Origin: Planctomycetota bacterium
GTDB lineage: Bacteria; Planctomycetota; Planctomycetia; Gemmatales; Gemmataceae
Direction: 5' to 3'
Length of the DNA stretch: 46,401 bases
Assembly: GCA_016195405.1 (NCBI GenBank)
Contig: JACPZP010000086.1
Coordinates: 1 to 46,401, forward strand
In this document: positions 14,830 to 22,701 of the stretch, piece after piece
Numbering within the stretch: the first letter of the stretch is position 1
How the letters are laid out: each line of letters starts with the position of its first letter
Position numbers and translations under genes: made by a program
Notes under the pieces: model-generated
What the model saw: the letters and a program-made list of their open reading frames with translations, nothing else
Told to the model about the DNA's origin: nothing
The model's database searches: none

Positions 14830-15828
14830 TTAGTCGAGCGGCCCAATGCGCTCGCCGAGGCTTCGGCTGCCAATTCCAAGCCAAGTGTTGATATCAATGC
14901 CGTCGCTGATGAAGCGGACCGAGCCATCGCAAAACGCCACGTTGACGCCGCCGGGATGTCCGCTTCTCGCCGAGGTCGCCCATTGGAAGTACGTTTGGGT
15001 ATTGTCAGTGAACACGCACGAAACATTGTTGGGCGGCATTACATGGTCGTACAAGGTCGTCGTGTGCCAACCGCGCTGCCAGTACCGTCCGATGTCCAGC
15101 ACGGCAGTGTAAGTTGTGGTGTCCGTCACCTGCGAGCAGTCGATTCGGGCTTGCACGGTGGGATCCGCAGGTCCCACATACAAGGGCCCCCGGATAAACG
15201 TGTCAGTAATCAGCGAGGCAGAACTGCCAGCGAAGTTTCCTATTAGATGTTCGCTGATGCCCGCGGTATTGCTGGCGCCGTCGTCGATGTTGTAAGTCCT
15301 CGTGTCGCTCCCCGAGTAAAACACCCCGTTTGCAGGATTCGGTATTGAGGCGTTGGGATCCGCCGCCGGAGGGAGATAATCGACGACGCTGTTGCCGGTA
15401 TTCAGGCGGTAATTGCCGCTTGAAAAGACCGTCACGTGGCTGTCCGACGGACAATGGAAAAGCGGCACATCCGAAAACGGCAATAATGTCGGATCGGTCA
15501 ACTGCTGTTGGTTTGTGGGGCTGCCAATGGTGTTGTCGAACCAATTAGCATTGTTAAGCCCCTTGTACATGGGTTTCTGGTCAATGAAGGGGAGGACATA
15601 CTTGAATCCGGAATGCCCGTTGCCGTCAATTCCGGGTGGAAGCTTCTTGTAGGTATCCTGATAGCTGTACATACCCAGCATGATCTGCTTGAGATTGTTC
15701 ATGCATTGGGTCCGCGCCGCCGCGGCACGCACGGCTTGCACCGCCGGCAACAAGAGACCGATGAGCACGCCGATGATCGCGATCACGACCAGGAGCTCAA
15801 CTAAGGTGAAGCCGCTTCGACGCTTCAT
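14830..15828 (-). CDS. DUF1559 (H-X9-DG) prepilin-like protein
   Basis: Member of the large planctomycete DUF1559 family, 332 residues. The N-terminus MKRRSG|FTLVELLVVIAIIG is a prepilin signal. The family-typical QAVRAAAARTQCMNNLKQIM follows the helix, and the C-terminal signature HPGGVNVAFCDGSVRF (H-X9-DG) is present. The start ATG at 15828 has GGAGG 6 nt upstream; an in-frame extension to 15909 lacks such support. Planctomycete genomes carry many DUF1559 paralogues, often outside pilus clusters; here one is embedded in the pilin series. It is expected to be cleaved by prepilin peptidase and placed on the cell surface or in a pseudopilus. Its molecular role is unknown. Confidence 0.93.
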   Translation of the reverse strand: MKRRSGFTLVELLVVIAIIGVLIGLLLPAVQAVRAAAARTQCMNNLKQIMLGMYSYQDTYKKLPPGIDGNGHSGFKYVLPFIDQKPMYKGLNNANWFDNTIGSPTNQQQLTDPTLLPFSDVPLFHCPSDSHVTVFSSGNYRLNTGNSVVDYLPPAADPNASIPNPANGVFYSGSDTRTYNIDDGASNTAGISEHLIGNFAGSSASLITDTFIRGPLYVGPADPTVQARIDCSQVTDTTTYTAVLDIGRYWQRGWHTTTLYDHVMPPNNVSCVFTDNTQTYFQWATSARSGHPGGVNVAFCDGSVRFISDGIDINTWLGIGSRSLGERIGPLD

Positions 15829-15912
15829 GACAAACCTCCGGGAAAAGGAGTAAATGGTTCGGATGTCGGATTTTTTTGTTCGTGGGCGATCTGATCTTCT
15901 GTGCCGCATGGC

Positions 15913-16917
15913 TCAATCTCCTCGCTTGTCGATGCCGAGACGGAAACTGTAGATGTTGTCGTTGGCGTTGTTGATGGCGTACCCCTGGGGATCATTGACG
16001 AGATCAATGGGAACCGTCATGCTCCAATCGGGAGGCGTGGGGTCCCAATCCGTGGGCGTGGCCGGAAAGAACGGCGTGGGGATGCTGAAGCCGTACTTCC
16101 CGTTTCTGCCCGGCGAAACCAAAGTTGGGACCATATAGGTCGAAATGGGCGAGTACGTGGGGCCGCTGCCCGCGTGCACCGAGAAACAGAGCGCCTCGAA
16201 GTTCGCGACCGCTAGGTTGCCGTTGAAATTCCACGACGGGTCCATCAAAGTTCCTTCGGGGTCGAGCGGATTTCGATAGGTGGCGGCGCGGCTTCCCAAT
16301 TTGGCAGGGTTCTTTCCGTCAAGCTCGCTATTGCCGGTGGGGAAGCGATAGAGCACCATGGGGAATCCGTAGCCGTCCACCAGTTGCATGCGGCCATTGA
16401 TGCCGTTCGGCGCAACACTGCCGGGAATGTTATCGAGGGAGAGCGCGACGCCGCCTCGGTTCTGCTGCAAAGCGAGCAGCACGCAAGTGGCGTTCTCCAC
16501 ATACCATTTTCCCGAGAACCCAAAGACCGCATCGGCGTAGATTTTCTTCGCTTTCAGGGTGTCTGTGCCAATCACCAAATCGGTGCTTGCCTCCGCAAAG
16601 GTCATGGGAAACTCCTGGCGGAGCCGCAAGCATTTCCAGATCACGCGCGCCCGCCTGCCGTCGCCGCCCGCCATGGCGACGACGCCGTCGGGGATGTTTT
16701 CCTTGTCGGCCATGTCGAGCACGCCCTGCCATTGCTGGGCCAAGACCCTGTAGACGGCGCGCATGTTCGATTCGGTGGTGGAGGCCCGCTGGCTGTCGGC
16801 AACTTGCATGACGGCCGCGGTGGTCAGCGCCACCAAGACGCCGACGATGGCGATGACAACCAGCATCTCCAACAAGGTGAAGGCATCACGTCGCAAGCGC
16901 GATAATCTACCGCTCAT
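15913..16917 (-). CDS. GspG/H-type prepilin
   Basis: Pseudopilin of 334 residues. The leader MSGRLSRLRRDA|FTLLEMLVVI has alanine instead of glycine before the cleavage site, a substitution that lowers but does not abolish processing in known prepilins. The hydrophobic helix extends to about residue 38, and SQRASTTESNMRAVYRVLAQ continues it. The C-terminal domain of about 270 residues has no recognised family, and ends with NDNIYSFRLGIDKRGD. GAGGAGAG lies upstream of the ATG. Only a few nucleotides separate it from the next prepilin gene upstream (stop at 16927), and its downstream neighbour DUF1559 starts about 85 nt later, so co-transcription is likely. Confidence 0.85.
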   Translation of the reverse strand: MSGRLSRLRRDAFTLLEMLVVIAIVGVLVALTTAAVMQVADSQRASTTESNMRAVYRVLAQQWQGVLDMADKENIPDGVVAMAGGDGRRARVIWKCLRLRQEFPMTFAEASTDLVIGTDTLKAKKIYADAVFGFSGKWYVENATCVLLALQQNRGGVALSLDNIPGSVAPNGINGRMQLVDGYGFPMVLYRFPTGNSELDGKNPAKLGSRAATYRNPLDPEGTLMDPSWNFNGNLAVANFEALCFSVHAGSGPTYSPISTYMVPTLVSPGRNGKYGFSIPTPFFPATPTDWDPTPPDWSMTVPIDLVNDPQGYAINNANDNIYSFRLGIDKRGD

Positions 16918-16926
16918 GTTCTCTCC

Positions 16927-17832
16927 TCACGGCACGCCGAGCTTACTGGGATGGAAGTTCACTTGGTTGTCGAACGAGTTCCCGGTATCGGGGGCGTCAG
17001 CGCTCGCGCTTGGAGCGCGCCATTGCGTGGTGGTCCCGAACAATCCATCCTTGCCGGCTGAAATGATCTGATAGGAGTTTGGGTTGGGATAGCGCGTATT
17101 CAGGACTTCATAATAGGGAGAGATGGTCTCTGAGCCTATCGTAATCGTATGACTCCACGCCCCGCCGGAATTATAACCGTTGACAGTCTTCCCTGAACTG
17201 AAATAGACGTAGGGGATTTTCCTATTCCACGGATCGTAGTACGACGGGAAATTCTCGCCGGACTTTCGGTCATAGAGACGCGACTGGTCAAAGGTGTAGA
17301 ACGGGCCGACGCGGTCGCCAGTTAGGTTGACGGGATTGGTCGGGTTGGTGGAGAATCCTTGGGGGCCGAAAATGCCTCCTACCAGGGGCGCCGGGCCTCC
17401 CAAGAAGAAGACCAGGCACTGGTCGCCGTCTAATTCGTGCTTGTTTATGTCCATTCCGTTCCAAATAACACCCGTAAAGGCTCCTATTCTTGGCCAAAGC
17501 TGGTTGATATAGGCGAGTGACTCGGCGTCATTGGGATTGGCCAGATTATAATCGGTGTAATTGGGATAGAGTCGTATCTTGCTCGGCGGCCAGACGTGGT
17601 ACTTGTTCTTGAAGTTCTGGACGGCGATTTCGAGCTGCCGGATTTCGTTGACCGTCGTGATTTCCGGGCCTTTGCTGAGAAGCGGGATGATGCCCGCGGC
17701 CAACAAGCCGACCAGCAAGACGATGATCGCGATCACCATCAGCAGTTCGACCAGGGTAAAGCCCGACCGCGTTTTGCCCGATTGCGTTTTGCCCGACCGC
17801 GTGAAGCCCGACTTTGCGCGCATGGAACGCAT
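16927..17832 (-). CDS. GspG-like prepilin with a repeat-extended leader
   Basis: Pseudopilin of 301 residues. The start ATG at 17832 has GAGGAG 7 nt upstream; in-frame codons further up run into a palindromic repeat and are unlikely to be used. The leader is unusual: SGFT, SGKT, SGKT and SGFT units follow each other at 5-residue spacing, encoded by 15-bp tandem repeats at 17761-17815, before the true site RSG|FTLVELLMVIAIIVLLVG. The +5 glutamate is present. After the helix comes VNEIRQLEIAVQNFKNKYHV, typical of the GspG/major pseudopilin class, then a 230-residue domain of unknown fold ending in ISAGKDGLFG, a sequence common in GspG-like proteins. It is the first prepilin after the PilC gene and may be the major subunit. 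Confidence 0.86.
   Translation of the reverse strand: MRSMRAKSGFTRSGKTQSGKTRSGFTLVELLMVIAIIVLLVGLLAAGIIPLLSKGPEITTVNEIRQLEIAVQNFKNKYHVWPPSKIRLYPNYTDYNLANPNDAESLAYINQLWPRIGAFTGVIWNGMDINKHELDGDQCLVFFLGGPAPLVGGIFGPQGFSTNPTNPVNLTGDRVGPFYTFDQSRLYDRKSGENFPSYYDPWNRKIPYVYFSSGKTVNGYNSGGAWSHTITIGSETISPYYEVLNTRYPNPNSYQIISAGKDGLFGTTTQWRAPSASADAPDTGNSFDNQVNFHPSKLGVP
17761..17815. repeat. 15-bp tandem repeat in a prepilin leader
   Basis: Units GCCCGACCGCGTTTT (17761-17775), GCCCGATTGCGTTTT (17776-17790) and GCCCGACCGCGTGAA (17791-17805), plus a degenerate fourth, as read on the plus strand. They encode the SGKT/SGFT pentads on the minus strand and produce a second SGFT motif that imitates the prepilin cleavage site. 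Confidence 0.85.
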
Positions 17833-17848
17833 GACAATTCTCCTCAAA

Positions 17849-17899
17849 GGTGCCGCAGGCTTCAGCCTGCGAACTCCGCACCCTAAAGGGTGCGGCACC
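17849..17899. repeat. Double-hairpin palindromic element (GGTGCCGCAGG variant)
   Basis: A 51-bp element with outer stem GGTGCCGCA/TGCGGCACC and inner hairpins GCAGGCTTCAGCCTGC and GCACCCTAAAGGGTGC. The architecture is identical to 3721-3770. It lies between the PilC gene stop (17933) and the ribosome-binding site of the next prepilin gene. Confidence 0.85.
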
Positions 17900-17932
17900 G
17901 GTTGTCGACGAATCTCGAACCCCGTACTTGGG

Positions 17933-19192
17933 TCAACTCTTCTTGCCGCCTGAGAGGCCTTCGAGCAGCGCCAAGAGCGGCATAAACAGTGCGATGACGA
18001 TGGTGCCCACGATGAGGCCCAGGACCACGATCATGATCGGCTCGAGCAAGCTGATGAGCGACTCGACCAGCACGTCGACTTCTTCGTCGTACACGTCGGC
18101 GATCTTGTTGAGCATGGTGTCGAGATCGCCGGTCTCCTCGCCGACGTCGATCATGTTGACCACCATGTCGTCGACGAGCCGGCTTTCCTTGAGCGGCTGG
18201 GCGATGGTTTCGCCCTCGCGGATCGATTCATAGACGCGCTGGTAGCAGGATTCGAAGACCGCGTTCATCGAGGTCTCCTTGACGATCGACAGAGCCTCGA
18301 GGATGGGCACGCCACTCGCGATCAGGGTGCCCAACGTGCGCATGGTGCGGGCGACGATGGTCTTCTCCACAAGCGAGCCGGAGACGGGGATAATGAGCTT
18401 GATCTTGTCGAGGATATAAGCCCCCGTCTTGTTGAGCCGGATCAACTTGAGCGTCAGCCAGATCGACATGGGGATGAGGGGAATGACATACCAATATTTC
18501 ACGAACCAACGCGAGGTGTTGATGAGCGCTTCGGTGATCCAGGGCAGCTTCATGCGGAAGTCGGCGAAGATCTTCTCGAACTTCGGGATGATGAAGATCA
18601 TGATGAAGGACAAGATGGCGACGGCCACCGAGATGACGACGGCCGGGTAGACCATGGCCCCCTTGATGCGCCGGGCCAGGCTCTGCGCCTTTTCCTTGAA
18701 CTCCGCCAGGCGTTTGAGAATGATTTCGAGGGCGCCGCCGGCCTCGCCCGCCTTGACCATGTTGACGTAGAGGCGGTCGAAGCACTTGGGATGCTTGCCG
18801 AAAGCCTCCGACAGGGTGCTGCCGGATTCGACGTCGTCGACGACGTCGATTAAGGCGTTCTTGAGCACGCCGGGCCGCATCTGGCCTTCGAGAATCTTGA
18901 GGCTGCGCAGCACGGGCAGGCCGGCGTCCTGCAGGGTCGAGAACTGGCGGGTGAAGGTCACCAGGTGCTTGTTGTTGACGCCGCCCAGGGTGAAGGTCTT
19001 GCCCTTTTTGCGCTGCTGCGGGCCTTTCTTCTTGTCCTTCTTCTTGCCCTTGCCGGCCACTTCGGTGAGCTTGGTCACGAAGTAGCCCATCTGGCGGATC
19101 TTCTGCTGCGCTTCTTCCTCGTTGGTCGCCTCGACGGAGTCTTTCACTTCCCCGCCGGTGGTGTCCATCGCTTCGAATTTGAAGGTCGCCAT
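17933..19192 (-). CDS. Type IV pilus/type II secretion inner-membrane platform protein (PilC/GspF)
   Basis: PilC/GspF family protein of 419 residues, the usual length. It is the polytopic inner-membrane platform that couples the assembly ATPase to pilin polymerisation. Two GspF domains are visible: residues of about 85-205 with LVTFTRQFSTLQDAGLPVLR, and about 285-405 with ARTMRTLGTLIASGVPILEA. Hydrophobic segments are AVVISVAVAILSFIMIFIIP, YWYVIPLIPMSIWLTLKLI and IMIVVLGLIVGTIVIALFMP. The N-terminal 65 residues carry a Lys/Gly-rich stretch (KGKKKDKKKGPQQRKKGK) not usual for the family. It lies 23 nt behind the second ATPase gene. Confidence 0.95.
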   Translation of the reverse strand: MATFKFEAMDTTGGEVKDSVEATNEEEAQQKIRQMGYFVTKLTEVAGKGKKKDKKKGPQQRKKGKTFTLGGVNNKHLVTFTRQFSTLQDAGLPVLRSLKILEGQMRPGVLKNALIDVVDDVESGSTLSEAFGKHPKCFDRLYVNMVKAGEAGGALEIILKRLAEFKEKAQSLARRIKGAMVYPAVVISVAVAILSFIMIFIIPKFEKIFADFRMKLPWITEALINTSRWFVKYWYVIPLIPMSIWLTLKLIRLNKTGAYILDKIKLIIPVSGSLVEKTIVARTMRTLGTLIASGVPILEALSIVKETSMNAVFESCYQRVYESIREGETIAQPLKESRLVDDMVVNMIDVGEETGDLDTMLNKIADVYDEEVDVLVESLISLLEPIMIVVLGLIVGTIVIALFMPLLALLEGLSGGKKS

Positions 19193-19215
19193 AGCGTCAT
19201 CCCAAGTAATGAGAA

Positions 19216-21282
19216 TCAGATCTCATCTTCCAAAACCGTTTCATGCACGATCTCGTCGATGGAGGTGAAGCCGTTGAAGACGGCGCGGAGGCCGGCTTCG
19301 CGCAGGGTCATCATGCCTTGCTTGCGGCAGGCGGAGCGCAGCTCGTCGGTCGAGGCATTGTTGGAGACCATGTCGCGCAGCTCGTCGTTCATGATCACCA
19401 GCTCGAAGATACCCATACGGCCGCGGTGGCCGGTGTTGTTGCAACGGTCGCAGCCCTTGCCGTAATAGAACTTCTTGCCGGTGACATCTTGAGGGCGAAG
19501 ATTCATCTCCATCAAAAGGTCGGGACTGGGCTCAAACTCCGTGCGGCAGTCTTCGCAAATCTTGCGCACCAAGCGCTGTGCCAGGATCGCTTCCAGGGTC
19601 GCGGTGATGAGGAACGTCTCCAGGCCCATGTCGCGCAGACGGGTGATGGTGCTGGGCGCGTCGTTGGTGTGCAACGTGCTGAAAACCATGTGCCCGGTGA
19701 GGGAAGATTGGACGGCGATCTGGGCGGTCTCGAGGTCGCGAATCTCACCCACAAGGATCTTGTCGGGATCCTGCCTCAGAATGGAGCGGAGCACATTGGC
19801 GAAGGTGACGCCGATATCGGAGTTGATCGGCACCTGGATGATGCCGTCGATGTCGTATTCGACCGGGTCCTCCGAGGTGATGATCTTGTCGGTGATTTCA
19901 TTCAGCTCGTTGAGGGCGGAGTAAAGCGTTGTCGTCTTGCCCGAGCCGGTCGGTCCCGTTACCAGGCAGATGCCGTTCGGCTTGTGAATGACTTCGCGGA
20001 AAGCCGCCAAGATCGACGGCTCCATGCCCACGCGGTTGAGATCGAGGCCCACGTTGCCGCGGTCTAAGACGCGGATAACGCAGCTTTCGCCGAACATCGT
20101 AGGCAGGACGCTGACGCGCATGTCCACCGAGTTGCCGCCGACGTTGAGTTCGATGCGTCCGTCCTGCGGCAGGCGGCGTTCGGCAATGTCGAGATTCGAC
20201 ATGACCTTGATGCGCGTCGAGATCGCCATGGCCAGGTGGCGCGGCGGCGGCACCATTTCATAGAGCACGCCGTCGCAGCGATAGCGCATCTTGTATTCTT
20301 CTTCGAAGGGCTCGAAGTGGATGTCGCTGGCCCGGTCCTTGATCGCCAGAAGCATCACCATGTTCAGCAGCTTGCGGACGGGGGCGGCGTCCTGGATTTC
20401 CATCAGGCTTTCCAGGTCGATCGACTGCTCGTTGCGGCGCGGCATGTTGTCGTCGTCCTGCAGCGCCTGGATGATGTCCATGATCGACTCTTCCTTGCCG
20501 GCATAGCACTTGACAAGGAGGTCGTTGATGATGGACTGCGGCGCCAGCGTGGCGATCACTTCCTTGCAGCCAAGGAAATTGCGTAAGTCGTCGAGAGCCG
20601 GCAGATTCACCGGATCGCCAAGGACCACCGTGAGGACATTGTCTTTCACGGAGAGCGGCAGGACTTTGTAAACGCTGGCCATCGTCTCCGGGACCATGGT
20701 CAACGCTTCCGCGGACGGCTTGAGTTCCTCGTCGTTTAAGAGCTTCAAACCGAACTGATCGGCAAGGGCCTGCAGGAGCTGGTTTTCGGTGATGAGTCCG
20801 CGGGTCAACGCCGCCTGGCCCACGGGGACGCCGTTTTCCTTGGCTTCCTCAATGACCTCCCAGAGCTGCTCTTCATCCATGTAGCCCAAATCGACCAAGA
20901 CCTGGCCGATGCGGCGGCCGCTGCTTCGGGCCGCCTGCGAGGCTTTGACCGGCGCCGGCTTGGGGCCGTGACCCGGCTTGGAAGCACCGGGTTTTTTTCC
21001 GGCAGACACAGCTTTGCCGTCGACGGCTTTGCCGTCTACGGCTTTGCCGTCTACGGCTTTGCCGTCTACGGCTTTGGCGCCTTGCGCCGCCGCGGGCTTC
21101 GCGGTTTGTCCGGCAGCCGCAGGTTTTGCTGCCGCGGGTTTGGCGCCTTGGGCAGCCGGTTTGGTTTGATTCACCGGCTTGGCGCCGGCAGGCTGACCCG
21201 CCTTCTGCTGCGCGGGAAGTTTGTTCGCCTGTGCGTTCTGCGGCGTTCCTTGCGGTTTCTTCGGATCGATCGGATTGGCCAT
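19216..21282 (-). CDS. PilB/GspE assembly ATPase with a repetitive Ala/Lys/Pro-rich N-terminus
   Basis: Hexameric secretion ATPase of 688 residues that powers pilin polymerisation. The first 110 residues are low-complexity Ala/Pro/Lys/Gln, including four KAVDG units. The MshEN-like N-domain covers about 115-270 (GRRIGQVLVDLGYMDEEQLW). The ATPase core has Walker A (GPTGSGKTTT, about residue 440), an Asp box (TSEDPVEYDIDG), Walker B (ILVGEIRDLETA) and a His box (FSTLHTNDAPSTITRL). The four-cysteine zinc motif typical of PilB/GspE is CEDC...CDRC. It is the second such ATPase in the cluster; the first (22702-24408) lacks the low-complexity part. Since PilC follows directly, this may be the partner ATPase of that platform. 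Confidence 0.95.
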   Translation of the reverse strand: MANPIDPKKPQGTPQNAQANKLPAQQKAGQPAGAKPVNQTKPAAQGAKPAAAKPAAAGQTAKPAAAQGAKAVDGKAVDGKAVDGKAVDGKAVSAGKKPGASKPGHGPKPAPVKASQAARSSGRRIGQVLVDLGYMDEEQLWEVIEEAKENGVPVGQAALTRGLITENQLLQALADQFGLKLLNDEELKPSAEALTMVPETMASVYKVLPLSVKDNVLTVVLGDPVNLPALDDLRNFLGCKEVIATLAPQSIINDLLVKCYAGKEESIMDIIQALQDDDNMPRRNEQSIDLESLMEIQDAAPVRKLLNMVMLLAIKDRASDIHFEPFEEEYKMRYRCDGVLYEMVPPPRHLAMAISTRIKVMSNLDIAERRLPQDGRIELNVGGNSVDMRVSVLPTMFGESCVIRVLDRGNVGLDLNRVGMEPSILAAFREVIHKPNGICLVTGPTGSGKTTTLYSALNELNEITDKIITSEDPVEYDIDGIIQVPINSDIGVTFANVLRSILRQDPDKILVGEIRDLETAQIAVQSSLTGHMVFSTLHTNDAPSTITRLRDMGLETFLITATLEAILAQRLVRKICEDCRTEFEPSPDLLMEMNLRPQDVTGKKFYYGKGCDRCNNTGHRGRMGIFELVIMNDELRDMVSNNASTDELRSACRKQGMMTLREAGLRAVFNGFTSIDEIVHETVLEDEI
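21011..21076. repeat. 15-bp tandem repeat encoding KAVDG
   Basis: Four in-frame copies of GCTTTGCCGTC(T/G)ACG (plus strand) encode KAVDG units in the N-terminal low-complexity part of the second PilB/GspE. Nearly identical copies point to recent expansion; copy number probably varies. Confidence 0.88.
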
Positions 21283-21314
21283 GACTTGATTCTTCCAAGG
21301 TCTACGTTCCGAAA

Positions 21315-22523
21315 CTAATCCTCGTCGTCGTGGTCTTCCTGCATGCGGCGGGCGGCGGTACGCTTCTTCGGCTGCGATTCTTCCTCCTCGTCTTCATCCT
21401 CATCTTCATCCTCGTCCTCGTCTTCGTCCTCTTCCTCTTCGAGGGCCCCGGATTCGGCGAGGCGAAATCGTCCCGCAAGCTCCGCCGGTTTCGACGATTT
21501 CAGCAGGGCTTCCTCCTTGTCCACGACGCCGTTGCGCCAGTGCCGGAACAGGCTCTCGTCGAGCAGGAACATACCTTCCTTGCGGCCCGTCTGAATGCTG
21601 GAATCGATGCGATAGGTCTTGTTTTCGCGGATCAGGTTTTGGATGGCGGGCGTGACCACCATCATTTCAAACGCGGCGGTGAGCCCCTCCGGTTTTTTTG
21701 GCAGCAGCATCTGCGACAACACGCCGATCAGGGCGGTCGAAAGCTGTGTTCGAATCTGGTCCTGCTGGTCCTTGGGAAAAACGTCAATAATGCGGTTGAC
21801 CGTGCTTGAGGCCGAGCTGGTGTGCAGCGTGGCGAAGACGATGTGGCCGGTTTCCGCCGCCTCAATGGCGGCATGAATCGTTTCCAGGTCGCGCATTTCA
21901 CCGACGAGAATGATGTCCGGCGCCATGCGCAAGGCGCGTTTGATTCCCTCAGCGAAGTTGTGCACGTCGACGCCGATTTCACGTTGGTTGACCGTGCACT
22001 TCTTGTGGTGGTGGTAGTACTCAATGGGGTCTTCCAGCGTGACGATGTGGCGATCGTAGTTGGTGTTGAGGAAGTTGATCATGCTGGCCAAAGTCGTCGT
22101 CTTGCCGCAACCGGTCGGCCCGGTGACCAAAATCAGGCCGCGCTGCCTGACGATAAGGCGCTTGATCGCCTCGGGCATGCCGATCTCTTCAAAGGAAAGG
22201 AACTGACTCGGAATGCGCCGCATGCAAATGCCAATGCTGCCGCGCTGCTTGAAGATGGCGACGCGAAAGCGGACGCCGTTGACATACTCGATGGCAAAGT
22301 CGCCGCCGCCTTTTTCTTGAAGCTCCTGCTGGCAGCGGTCGGGGGTGATGCTTTTCATCAAGGCCGTGGTGTCGTCGTTATCCAGAGTCTTCGTGTCAAG
22401 CCTCCGAATCCGGCCATGATGGCGCACCACAGGAGGCTGACCGACCGTAATAATCAAGTCTTGCGCCTTGAGGTTGACGACCGTGTCAAGGAGTTTCTCC
22501 ATCAAGATGTTGCCGCCAGCCAC
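21315..22523 (-). CDS. pilT: PilT-type twitching motility/retraction ATPase
   Basis: Hexameric retraction ATPase of 402 residues. Walker A GPTGCGKTTT is at about 132, the Asp box is TLEDPIEYYHH, Walker B is ILVGEMRDLETI (the GEMRD form is typical of PilT; PilB has GEIRD), and the His box is FATLHTSSASSTVNRI, a PilT signature. AIQNLIRENKTYRIDSSIQT is the PilT-specific AIRNLIRE motif. The start is GTG 22523 with AGAGGGA 5 nt upstream. The C-terminus beyond about residue 355 is an acidic tail with alternating Glu/Asp, then a basic patch (PKKRTAARR), absent from usual PilT of about 345 residues. It lies between the two PilB-type genes. Its presence argues for a retractable pilus rather than a pure type II secretion system. 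Confidence 0.95.
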   Translation of the reverse strand: MAGGNILMEKLLDTVVNLKAQDLIITVGQPPVVRHHGRIRRLDTKTLDNDDTTALMKSITPDRCQQELQEKGGGDFAIEYVNGVRFRVAIFKQRGSIGICMRRIPSQFLSFEEIGMPEAIKRLIVRQRGLILVTGPTGCGKTTTLASMINFLNTNYDRHIVTLEDPIEYYHHHKKCTVNQREIGVDVHNFAEGIKRALRMAPDIILVGEMRDLETIHAAIEAAETGHIVFATLHTSSASSTVNRIIDVFPKDQQDQIRTQLSTALIGVLSQMLLPKKPEGLTAAFEMMVVTPAIQNLIRENKTYRIDSSIQTGRKEGMFLLDESLFRHWRNGVVDKEEALLKSSKPAELAGRFRLAESGALEEEEDEDEDEDEDEDEDEEEESQPKKRTAARRMQEDHDDED

Positions 22524-22701
22524 TTCAATCCCTCTGGTTCGAATAGAGCCAATGCGTTTTTGTGTAAGGCAAGCTAGGCAAACTTCTCGCCCTAATTATC
22601 CCCGACCGCCGGGGCGGAGTAAACGAATTCAATGAAAAAATGCGCTTCCACGTAGGTCCGTCTTCGATATATATTCATTTGATCAGTATATACCCGTTGG
22701 C

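Noticed and set aside
21011..21076. Possible CRISPR-like direct repeats
   Set aside because: The units are contiguous 15-bp coding repeats without spacers.
22524..22701. Possible gene or regulatory RNA between pilT and the first PilB
   Set aside because: The gap is A/T-richer but no open frame with a ribosome-binding site and no stable stem was found.
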